A stretch of DNA of 15,345 nt, from NCBI GenBank assembly GCA_964511185.1, contig CAZEDU010000125.1, positions 1-15,345 on the forward strand, in the 5' to 3' direction. The notes beneath the pieces were generated by a model, which saw only the letters and a list, made by a program, of their open reading frames with translations, was not told the DNA's origin and did no database searches. Every line of letters starts with the position of its first letter. The stretch's first letter is position 1. Source of the stretch: CAZEDU01 sp964511185 (GTDB lineage Bacteria > Myxococcota > Myxococcia > Myxococcales > Myxococcaceae). Positions 1 through 7,440 of this stretch are shown here, in pieces. The position numbers and the translations under genes are program-made.

Positions 1-982
<982 letters not shown>

Positions 983-991
983 GCCTGGCCG

Positions 992-1600
992 CTACTTCTT
1001 GCGCCGCTTGCTGGGCGTCTTGGGCATGTTCTCGATCTTCTTCTCGGCCGCCGCGACGCGGCTCAGGAGCTGGTCCTTGTCGTCGGGGTTGAGCGCCTCG
1101 ATCGCCTCCCGCAAGGTCTCGAAGTCGAGGCGGGCGATCGTCACCGTGCTGCCGCCCTTGACCTCCTGCACCGTGGGGACGTCGACCAGCTCGCGCACGT
1201 AGCGATCGAACTCCACGCGCACGTCGGCGGTCTGCTGGATGCACATGTCGCGCGCGGTCACCAGCGCCTGGCTCCCTTCCTGGTACGCGAGGTCGGGGTT
1301 GCGCGACATCGCGTCCTCGAACATCTCGGAGCGCGACTTCAACGACTGGTACAGGTCGATGTACGAGGCCACCCGCTCGTCTTCCGGGGAGTTGACGTTG
1401 CGCGCCTTCACCAGCCCTTGCGGCGTGTCGTCGCAGTTGACCTTCTTGAGCTCGTCCCCGGTCAGCACCTTTTTGTTGGGCGCGGGGGTGATCTCGCGCT
1501 CGAGGCGCTCTTCCGAGGAGATTTCCTTCACGCACCCCATGATCAACCCGGCGATCAGGAGGGTGAGCGCGCAGCGGTTCGTTCGAGCTCTCGTTTGCAT
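992..1600 (-). CDS. putative lipoprotein of unknown function
   Basis: I do not recognise the family. The 202-residue product starts with a basic segment, a short hydrophobic stretch and the lipobox LIMGC, with Cys23 as the predicted lipidation site, so it should be exported and lipid-anchored with a mature part of about 180 residues. The mature protein is charged and probably mostly helical. It has two further Cys (in KVNCDD and RDMCIQQ) and ends in a very basic tail (SKRRKK). No enzymatic motif is visible. It sits between guaB (convergent, nine bases between stops) and guaA (divergent), so it splits the usual guaB-guaA pair. No Shine-Dalgarno sequence precedes the ATG; a perfect TTGACA lies 35 bases upstream, which would put transcription start only a few bases before the ATG. 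The lipobox in frame with a long open frame makes it likely real; function unknown. Confidence 0.78.
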   Translation of the reverse strand: MQTRARTNRCALTLLIAGLIMGCVKEISSEERLEREITPAPNKKVLTGDELKKVNCDDTPQGLVKARNVNSPEDERVASYIDLYQSLKSRSEMFEDAMSRNPDLAYQEGSQALVTARDMCIQQTADVRVEFDRYVRELVDVPTVQEVKGGSTVTIARLDFETLREAIEALNPDDKDQLLSRVAAAEKKIENMPKTPSKRRKK

Positions 1601-1611
1601 TTGCGTTGGGC

Positions 1612-1640
1612 AGTTTTCTAGCGCTAAGGCCCGGTGTCAA
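1612..1640 (-). promoter_or_regulatory. candidate sigma70-type promoter for the lipoprotein gene
   Basis: On the minus strand a perfect TTGACA (1640-1635) is followed, after 17 bases, by AAAACT (1617-1612), which matches only three of six -10 positions. The predicted transcription start falls near 1605, about five bases from the ATG at 1600, giving an almost leaderless message. This fits the lack of a ribosome binding site, but the -10 element is weak. Confidence 0.35.
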
Positions 1641-1659
1641 CGCGAAGAGCCTTTTCAAC

Positions 1660-1663
1660 GGAG
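1660..1663 (+). promoter_or_regulatory. Shine-Dalgarno deciding the guaA start
   Basis: GGAG lies nine bases before the GTG at 1673. This supports GTG-1673 over the in-frame GTG at 1634, whose extra 13 residues (MSTRRAFSTERAP) have no counterpart in GMP synthases and would overlap the divergent promoter region. Confidence 0.5.
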
Positions 1664-1672
1664 CGAGCCCCC

Positions 1673-3199
1673 GTGGACATCCATGCCGAGAAGATCCTGA
1701 TCCTCGACTTCGGCAGCCAGTACACGCAGCTGATCGCCCGGCGCGTTCGCGAGCTCGGCGTGTACTGCGAGATCCACCGGCCCGACCTCAAGGCCGCCGA
1801 GATCAAGGCGTTCTCGCCGCGGGGCATCATCCTGTCGGGCGGCCCCGCGTCGGTGGAGGCGCCCGGCGCGCCGACCTGCGACCCCCTCGTCTTCGAGCTG
1901 GGCGTCCCGGTCTTGGGCATCTGCTACGGGCTGCAGCTCCTCTCGAAGCTGCTCGGGGGCAAGGTCGATCGCGGCGCGCACCGGGAGTTCGGACCGGCGG
2001 ACCTCGAGGTGCTCGAGGCCAGGGGGCCGCTCGCCGCGTTCGGGGCCGGGGCGCAGGTGCGGGTGTGGATGAGCCACGGCGACCGCGTCGAGGCGCTGCC
2101 GCCCGGCTTCCGCGCGATCGGGCGGCAACTCGCCGTTCGCCGCGGCCGCGCACGGCTCGAAGCCGATCTACGGCGTGCAGTTCCACCCGGAGGTCGTGCA
2201 CACGCCGCAGGGCAAGGAGATGCTCCGCGCCTTCCTGTTCACCGACTGCCGGGTCAGCGGCAGCTGGACGATGAAGAGCTTCGCCGAGGAGGCGCAGCGC
2301 GCGATCGCCGAGCGGGTGGGGACGGGGCGGGTGATCTGCGGCCTGTCCGGCGGGGTCGACAGCTCGGTCGCGGCGCTGCTCATCCACAAGGCGATCGGCG
2401 ATCGGCTGCAGTGCATTTTCGTCGACAACGGCGTGAGCAGGTGGAGGCGCTGTTCGTCAATCGCTTCCACGTGCCCCTTCGCACCATCGACGCGCGCGGG
2501 CGCTTCTTGAGCAAGCTCGCCGGCGTCACCGACCCCGAGCAGAAGCGGAAGACCATCGGGCGCGAGTTCATCGCCGTGTTCGAGGAGGCCGCGCGCGAGG
2601 TGCAGGGCGCCGAGTTCCTCGCCCAGGGGACCTTGTACCCCGACGTGATCGAGTCGGTCTCCACCAAGGGCCCGTCGGCCACCATCAAGAGCCACCACAA
2701 CGTGGGCGGCCTGCCCGAGGTGATGAAGCTCAAGCTCGTCGAGCCCCTGCGCGAGCTGTTCAAGGACGAGGTCCGCGTGCTCGGCCGCGAGCTCGGGCTG
2801 CCCGACGAGATGGTCAACCGTCAGCCGTTTCCGGGGCCGGGCTTGGCCATCCGCGTCCTGGGCGAGGTCACCGAGGAGCGCCTGGCGGTGCTGCGCAAGG
2901 CCGACACCATCGTGCAGGAAGAGATTCGGCGGGCCGGCCTGTACGAGAAGCTGTGGCAGGCGTTCGCGGTGCTCCTGCCCGTCTCTTCGGTCGGCGTGAT
3001 GGGGGACGAGCGGACCTACGAGTCGACCGCGGTGCTCCGCGCGGTGACCAGCGTCGACGGCATGACCGCCGACTGGGCGCGCCTGCCCTATGAGCTGCTC
3101 GAGCGCATCTCCTCGAGGGTCATCAACGAGGTGCGCGGCATCAACCGCGTGGTCTACGACATCTCGTCCAAGCCGCCCGCCACCATCGAGTGGGAGTAG
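1673..3199 (+). CDS. guaA: GMP synthase (glutamine-hydrolysing), open but with two internal frame breaks
   Basis: GuaA converts XMP, ATP and glutamine to GMP in the cytoplasm, the step after GuaB. The N-terminal class I amidotransferase begins with ILDFGSQYTQ and carries the nucleophile Cys at 1922-1924 (GICYGLQ). The C-terminal half has QGTLYPDVIES, KSHHNVGGLP, the PFPGPGL loop and the terminal KPPATIEWE. Between about 2126 and 2435 the open frame reads an Arg/Gly-rich nonsense peptide, while the +1 frame encodes the expected FHPEV (catalytic His and Glu, 2181-2195) and the ATP-binding SGGVDSS (2346-2366). The first break needs one extra or two missing bases near 2126. The second, near 2435, loses about six residues between VDNGV and EQVEAL. 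Because the breaks compensate, no stop appears (508 codons). Read literally, the protein would lack its catalytic pair and P-loop. Sequencing or assembly error is the likeliest cause; a true pseudogene is the alternative. Confidence 0.9.
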   Translation: MDIHAEKILILDFGSQYTQLIARRVRELGVYCEIHRPDLKAAEIKAFSPRGIILSGGPASVEAPGAPTCDPLVFELGVPVLGICYGLQLLSKLLGGKVDRGAHREFGPADLEVLEARGPLAAFGAGAQVRVWMSHGDRVEALPPGFRAIGRQLAVRRGRARLEADLRRAVPPGGRAHAAGQGDAPRLPVHRLPGQRQLDDEELRRGGAARDRRAGGDGAGDLRPVRRGRQLGRGAAHPQGDRRSAAVHFRRQRREQVEALFVNRFHVPLRTIDARGRFLSKLAGVTDPEQKRKTIGREFIAVFEEAAREVQGAEFLAQGTLYPDVIESVSTKGPSATIKSHHNVGGLPEVMKLKLVEPLRELFKDEVRVLGRELGLPDEMVNRQPFPGPGLAIRVLGEVTEERLAVLRKADTIVQEEIRRAGLYEKLWQAFAVLLPVSSVGVMGDERTYESTAVLRAVTSVDGMTADWARLPYELLERISSRVINEVRGINRVVYDISSKPPATIEWE

Positions 3200-3251
3200 G
3201 GCGGCAACGACAAACGGGCGATTGCCCGCCTGTCTGGTACCATCGAGGCCT

Positions 3252-3632
3252 ATGGGAAAAGAGGGGGACGCTTCAGGACAGCGGCGTCGCGACGAGCGCA
3301 TCGAGGTGCCGCTGGCGGTGCGCTTCCGCGTCGCGGACCAAGAGGAATTCCTCGAGCGCTATTCCACCAATGTCTCGCCGTCGGGCATCTTCATCGCGAC
3401 CGACCGGGAGCTCCCGATCGGCACGATCATCGCCTTCGAGATCCTGATCGAAGACGGGTCCGCGGCCTTCTGGGGCAAGGGCGTGGTGCGTTGGACCCGG
3501 CCGCACGTGGAAGGGAGCGAGCCGCCGGGCGGGCTGGGCGTGGAGTTCACCGAGCTCGACGACGCGAACCAGGCGGTGCTGGCCGCGCTGCTCGAACGGC
3601 AGAAGCGGCGCGGAGCGGTCAAAGCGCCGTAA
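3252..3632 (+). CDS. PilZ domain protein (Myxococcus paralogous type)
   Basis: This is a single-domain PilZ protein of 126 residues, a predicted cytoplasmic receptor for cyclic di-GMP. It resembles the short PilZ variant that is multiplied in Myxococcus (TIGR02266 type, recognised by eye). Both ligand motifs are present: RxxxR at residues 12-16 (RRDER) and NxSxxG at 40-45 (NVSPSG), followed by the barrel strands GIFIAT, PIGTIIAFEI, GKGVVRW and GLGVEF. A short basic tail follows. The ATG at 3252 was chosen because the PilZ motif begins 11 residues later and GAGG lies just upstream; a longer reading back to 3090 would run inside guaA. It lies 52 bases after guaA on the same strand and converges on the peptidase gene with 13 bases between stops. 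Partner and output are not visible. Confidence 0.9.
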   Translation: MGKEGDASGQRRRDERIEVPLAVRFRVADQEEFLERYSTNVSPSGIFIATDRELPIGTIIAFEILIEDGSAAFWGKGVVRWTRPHVEGSEPPGGLGVEFTELDDANQAVLAALLERQKRRGAVKAP

Positions 3633-3645
3633 GGCGTGGCGAGCG

Positions 3646-5730
3646 CTACTTCCCGCCAGAGCCGGGCGCGCTCGCCGCGGGCTCGGGGCGCAGCTCCCGC
3701 ACCAGCCGCTGCGCGCCGTAGATCTTCGCGAGCGCTTCGAGGATCCCGGCGCTGTGCACCGCGACCGCGCGGTTGACGCGCTCGTCGAAGCCGTACTCCC
3801 CGCCGAGCGAGTGGATGTTGCCGTCGAAGACCAGGCCGATGATCTCCGCGTTCTGGTTGAACACGGGCGAGCCGGAGTTGCCGCCGATGATGTCGTTGTT
3901 GGTGACGAAGTTGAGCGGGGTGTCGCGGTTGAGCTGCGGCTCCGCCGCCAGCCAGCTCTTGGGCAGCGCGAACGGCTCTTGCCCGGTGTGCCGGTCGAAC
4001 CCGCCGCGCAAGGTGGTCAGCGGCGGCACGTCGCGCCCGTTCTCGTTCCAGCCCTTCACCTGGCCGTACGACAGGCGCAGCGAGAAGGTCGCGTCGGGGT
4101 AGTCGTTGGTGCCGTGGACCTGGAAGAGCGCCCGGGCGATCAGCTCGCCGTTCCGCTTGGTCGCCGCCTCCGGCCCGTCCTCGTACAGCTTGCGCGCCAT
4201 CCGCGCGTCGGGATCGACCGCCCGCGCGAACTCGATCATCGGATCGGTCGACGCCTCGAGCGCCTTCTGCCCGCCCTCGAACAGCGCCCGGCGGGCGCGG
4301 ACGTCCTTGAGCTTGCTGCCGCGCACCAGCTGGGTGGCCAGCTGCGCGGGGGAGCGGGTGCCGAGCAGCCGCCGGACCACCACGTCGTCGGGGCCGAGCT
4401 CCTCGCGCATCTGGGTGAGCGAGAAGGTGAGCAGCGCGATCTCCAGCTCGTCGTAGATGGGCGCGGCGCTGAAGAGCCGCTGCTTCACCGTCGGCAGCTT
4501 CGAGTCGGCGTACTCGCGCAGCCGCTCCTCGTTGGGCTTGGGCAGCTCGGCCGACAGCCGGACCAGGTCGCGCGCGATGCGGAACAGCTCCGACGAGAAG
4601 GCGCGCCCCTCCTCGAGCATCACCAGCGGCTTGTAGACCTGACGGTACTGCTGCTGCGCCTTCTCGAGGCCGGTCCAGGCTTCGCCGTAGGCCGCCTTCA
4701 TCTTGGGGTCGCCGTCGACCTTGGCGCGCAGCGCCTTCTCGGCGGCGATCTTCGATTCGAAGAAGCGCTTGTCGAGCAGCGCCGTGTGGCGGCCCTTGAG
4801 CGCCTTGAGCGCGTTCTCGACGCCGAGCAGGGTGGCCTGCGAGATGCGCTTTTGCTCCACGCCGCGCGCGGCGAACTGGGTGAGGTAGCCGCGCAGCTCG
4901 GCCAGGTACAAGAGCCGCTTGGGCAGCTTGAGGTCGCGCTCGGTCTCCAGCTGCGCCACGGTGAGCAGGCGGCTGGTGGCGCCGGGGTGGCCGGAGACGA
5001 AGGCCAGCTCGCCGCTCTGCGCGCCCTGGCTCGACCACTGGAAGTAGCGCTCGGTCTTGGCCGGCTTGCCGCCGTCGTACAGGCGCAGGAACGCGACGTC
5101 GAGGTTGTAGCGGGGGAAGTTGAAGTTGTCCGGATCGCCGCCGAAGAAGGCGACCGCCTGCTCGGGCGCGAAGGCGAGCCGCACGTCCTGGAAGCGGCGG
5201 TACCGGTACAGGTGGTGCTGGCCGCCGCGGTACAAGGTCACCACGTCGCAGCGCACCTCGTCGCTGGTGGCGCACTCCTTCTCGATCTTCGACATCTCGG
5301 CGCGCTGCGCCTCGTTGAACGCCTTGTCGGTGAGCCCCTGGGTGGCACGCTGCAGGCGCTGGGTGACGTCGGTGATCGCCGTCAGCTGGTTCACCTCGAG
5401 GTCGGGGCAGCGCAGCTCGTCTTTCTCGGCGGCCGCCAAGTACCCGCGCGCGGCCAGATCGCGCTGCGCGGTGGAGAGCTGCTGAATGCAGCGGCGCACG
5501 CAGTGGTGGTTGGTCATCACCAACCCGGAGGGCGAGACCAGGCTGCCCGAGCAGCCGTTCGCCAGCCGCACCGAGGCGAGCCGCGCGTGGTCGAGCCAGT
5601 CCTGCGTCGGCTCGAAGCCGTACTTCTGTTTCACCTTCGCGGTGGGGAAGCCGTTGTAGGTCCACATGCCTTCGTCGGCGAGCGCCGAAGAGGCGACGAG
5701 CAGAGCGGCGAGCGGCAGGGTGCGAAACAT
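3646..5730 (-). CDS. S46 family dipeptidyl peptidase, DPP7-like, secreted
   Basis: This is a serine exopeptidase of family S46, which removes dipeptides from peptide N-termini in the periplasm or outside the cell. The 694 residues are close to the family's usual ~700-720. A signal peptide ends near residue 18 (SSALA then DEG). The triad is intact: His76 in TNHHC, Asp211 in YNLDVAF after GGDPDNFNFPR, and Ser619 in GGNSGSP. Eighteen residues after the Ser, in VFDGN, stands Gly637. In Porphyromonas enzymes this position is Gly in DPP7 (hydrophobic P1) and Arg in DPP11 (Asp/Glu P1), so DPP7-type specificity is inferred. A helical insertion lies between Asp and Ser as in the family, and a short Pro/Ala/Gly tail ends the protein. 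GAGGTG sits five bases before the ATG, fixing the start. It converges on the PilZ gene and diverges from the kinase operon. Confidence 0.95.
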   Translation of the reverse strand: MFRTLPLAALLVASSALADEGMWTYNGFPTAKVKQKYGFEPTQDWLDHARLASVRLANGCSGSLVSPSGLVMTNHHCVRRCIQQLSTAQRDLAARGYLAAAEKDELRCPDLEVNQLTAITDVTQRLQRATQGLTDKAFNEAQRAEMSKIEKECATSDEVRCDVVTLYRGGQHHLYRYRRFQDVRLAFAPEQAVAFFGGDPDNFNFPRYNLDVAFLRLYDGGKPAKTERYFQWSSQGAQSGELAFVSGHPGATSRLLTVAQLETERDLKLPKRLLYLAELRGYLTQFAARGVEQKRISQATLLGVENALKALKGRHTALLDKRFFESKIAAEKALRAKVDGDPKMKAAYGEAWTGLEKAQQQYRQVYKPLVMLEEGRAFSSELFRIARDLVRLSAELPKPNEERLREYADSKLPTVKQRLFSAAPIYDELEIALLTFSLTQMREELGPDDVVVRRLLGTRSPAQLATQLVRGSKLKDVRARRALFEGGQKALEASTDPMIEFARAVDPDARMARKLYEDGPEAATKRNGELIARALFQVHGTNDYPDATFSLRLSYGQVKGWNENGRDVPPLTTLRGGFDRHTGQEPFALPKSWLAAEPQLNRDTPLNFVTNNDIIGGNSGSPVFNQNAEIIGLVFDGNIHSLGGEYGFDERVNRAVAVHSAGILEALAKIYGAQRLVRELRPEPAASAPGSGGK

Positions 5731-5764
5731 CGCTTCACCTCGGAAAGTGGGGGGGACGGGATGC

Positions 5765-5793
5765 TTTTGCTGCTCGACACCGGGCAGCGTCAA
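5765..5793 (-). promoter_or_regulatory. candidate promoter for the S46 peptidase gene
   Basis: On the minus strand TTGACG (5793-5788, five of six matches to the -35 consensus) is followed after 17 bases by GCAAAA (5770-5765), a poor -10. Transcription would start near 5758, leaving room for the GAGGTG ribosome binding site at 5741-5736. It overlaps the region upstream of the divergent kinase gene. Tentative. Confidence 0.25.
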
Positions 5794-5841
5794 GGCGGAT
5801 CGGCGCCGCGGGTGGCGAAAAAGCGCGGTAGAACGGCGAGC

Positions 5842-7440
5842 GTGGACGCGTCGCTGGAGCCGGGAACGCTCGTTCTCGACGGCCGATTCCGGGTGGTGAA
5901 GACGCTCGGCCAGGGCGGAATGGGGGAGGTGTACCTCGCCGAGCAGGTATCGCTGGGGCGGCAGGTGGCGCTCAAGGTGCTGCGGCGCGACCTGTCGATG
6001 CAGCCCGGCATGGGTGAGCGCTTCGAGCGCGAGGCGAAGCTCCTGTCGAGCGTCGATCACCCCTCGGTGGTGCGCGTCATCGACTTCGGCCAGAGCGGCC
6101 AGGCCAGCTGCCTGGTGATGGAGCTGGTCGAGGGCGAGACGCTGCAGGCGGTGTTGGGGCAGGGGGCGCTGCCGCCGGAGCGCGCGCGGACGATCTTGAC
6201 CCAGCTCGCGCGCGGGCTCGAGGCGATCCACGCGCGCGGCATCGTCCATCGCGACCTCAAGCCCGAGAACGTCGTGCTCACCCGAACGCCGGAGGGTGAG
6301 CGGGCCCGGCTGCTCGACTTCGGCATCGCGCGGCTGGCCGATCCGGGAGAGAACGACCCGAAGCTCTCGCAGGTGGGGCTCATCATCGGCACGCCGGAGT
6401 ACCTGTCGCCCGAGCAGGCCCTCGGCCGCCCGGTGGATCCGCGCACCGACCTCTACAGCCTCGGCGTGCTGGGCTACCGGATGCTCTCGGGCCAGAGCCC
6501 CTTCCCTGGTCCGACCGCGCAGCAGTTCTTGGCGCAGCACGCGTCTCAGACGCCGCCGCCGCTCGATGAGAAGGCGCCAGGCCTCCAGCGCGCGCCGGAG
6601 CTCGTCTCGGTGGTGATGGCGTGCCTGCGCAAAGACCCGCAAGCGCGGCCGCAGACGGCGTCGGCCATCGCGCAGGCGCTGGAGGCCAAGGCGCCCGCCG
6701 CGCCTTCAACGTCCCCGGCGCTGCGCCTCGATGGGCGGCGGCTTCGGGAGTACGCGCCGTTCCTCGCCGCGCTGGCGACCTTGTTCGTCCTCTTGGGCGC
6801 CGTGCTCGTTCCGCGGCTGCTCTCGACAGCCCACGCGGTGCGCGGGTTGCTGGCGGACGGGAAGGCCCAGGAGGCGCTCGAGCGCCTCTCGCGGAAGGAG
6901 AAGTCGGGGCCGCTCGACGCCGAGCTGCTCGGCTTGAAGGCTTGGACGCTTCACCGGCTCGACCGACACCGCGAGGAGCTCGGCACCTTCGATCTGATTC
7001 GTCCGGCCCACGCCGACGAGGTGCCGGAGGAGGCGCTGGCGGCGCTGTTCGCCGACTTTGGCGATGGAGAGCGCACGGCGGCGCGGGAGACCCTCGGCCG
7101 GCTGCGGACCCCCGAGCTGCTCAAGCGCGCCCGGCGGTTGGCGAAGCAGGACGCGTCGGCCGCGCAGTGGGGCGCGCTGCGCTACTTGGACCTGGCGAAC
7201 GAGACCGCTGGGCTCGATCGCGCGGAGCGATACGAGGCTTCGCTCGCGTCCAGCAGCTGTCACGTGAAGGGGCTGGCGGCGCGGCGCTTGGGCGAGCTGG
7301 GCGCGGTCGACGCGATCGGCGCGCTGAAGGAAATTGCCGCCGCCGCGCGCCCGCTCCGGTTCGGGATCCTCGAAGGAGACTGCGGCCACGACGCCGCGCG
7401 GGCCGCGATCCGCCAGCTGGAGAAGACCGCGAAGCCATGA
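5842..7440 (+). CDS. transmembrane Ser/Thr protein kinase 1 (Hanks type)
   Basis: This is a 532-residue receptor-like kinase. The cytoplasmic kinase domain (about 14-280) has the Gly loop GQGGMGEVY (23-31), Lys45 in VALKVL, the catalytic loop HRDLKPEN (136-143), DFG (159-161) and GTPEYLSPEQ, so it should be active. A Pro/Ala linker leads to one membrane span (about 305-325). The C-terminal ~200 residues should face the periplasm; they begin with TPR-like helices and end with a HEAT-like pair (ARRLGELG) flanked by Cys473 and Cys514, which could form a disulfide. GTG-5842 is preferred because it places the kinase domain as in the downstream paralogue; ATG-5761, after a G-rich run, would add 27 residues. 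Divergent from the peptidase gene. Its stop overlaps the next kinase's ATG (ATGA), implying coupled translation. The signal sensed is unknown. Confidence 0.95.
   Translation: MDASLEPGTLVLDGRFRVVKTLGQGGMGEVYLAEQVSLGRQVALKVLRRDLSMQPGMGERFEREAKLLSSVDHPSVVRVIDFGQSGQASCLVMELVEGETLQAVLGQGALPPERARTILTQLARGLEAIHARGIVHRDLKPENVVLTRTPEGERARLLDFGIARLADPGENDPKLSQVGLIIGTPEYLSPEQALGRPVDPRTDLYSLGVLGYRMLSGQSPFPGPTAQQFLAQHASQTPPPLDEKAPGLQRAPELVSVVMACLRKDPQARPQTASAIAQALEAKAPAAPSTSPALRLDGRRLREYAPFLAALATLFVLLGAVLVPRLLSTAHAVRGLLADGKAQEALERLSRKEKSGPLDAELLGLKAWTLHRLDRHREELGTFDLIRPAHADEVPEEALAALFADFGDGERTAARETLGRLRTPELLKRARRLAKQDASAAQWGALRYLDLANETAGLDRAERYEASLASSSCHVKGLAARRLGELGAVDAIGALKEIAAAARPLRFGILEGDCGHDAARAAIRQLEKTAKP

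Noticed and set aside
1619..1626. Palindrome TAGCGCTA between the lipoprotein gene and guaA as an operator
   Set aside because: An isolated 8-bp palindrome is expected by chance and no repeat of it was noticed elsewhere in the window; mentioned only as context.
1634..1672. Upstream GTG start for guaA
   Set aside because: No ribosome site at useful spacing and 13 extra residues with no counterpart in the family; GTG-1673 has GGAG nine bases upstream.
3215..3228. Hairpin CGGGC/GCCCG after guaA as a terminator
   Set aside because: Only five pairs and no U-tract follows; it may be chance in GC-rich DNA.
3090..3251. N-terminal extension of the first PilZ protein into the guaA 3' end
   Set aside because: The added residues are an out-of-frame reading of conserved guaA codons; the PilZ motif starts just after ATG-3252.
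3623..3647. Small hairpins between the PilZ and peptidase stops as a two-way terminator
   Set aside because: The stems are four to five pairs, lie largely within coding sequence, and have no T-runs.
3754..5760. Open frame on the plus strand in front of kinase 1, opposite the peptidase
   Set aside because: It is the antisense of the S46 gene; the kinase fold begins only after 5842.
5731..6642. Upstream extension of the S46 peptidase reading frame by about 300 residues
   Set aside because: The extension is antisense to kinase 1 and Arg-rich; the signal peptide and GAGGTG ribosome site fix the start at 5730.
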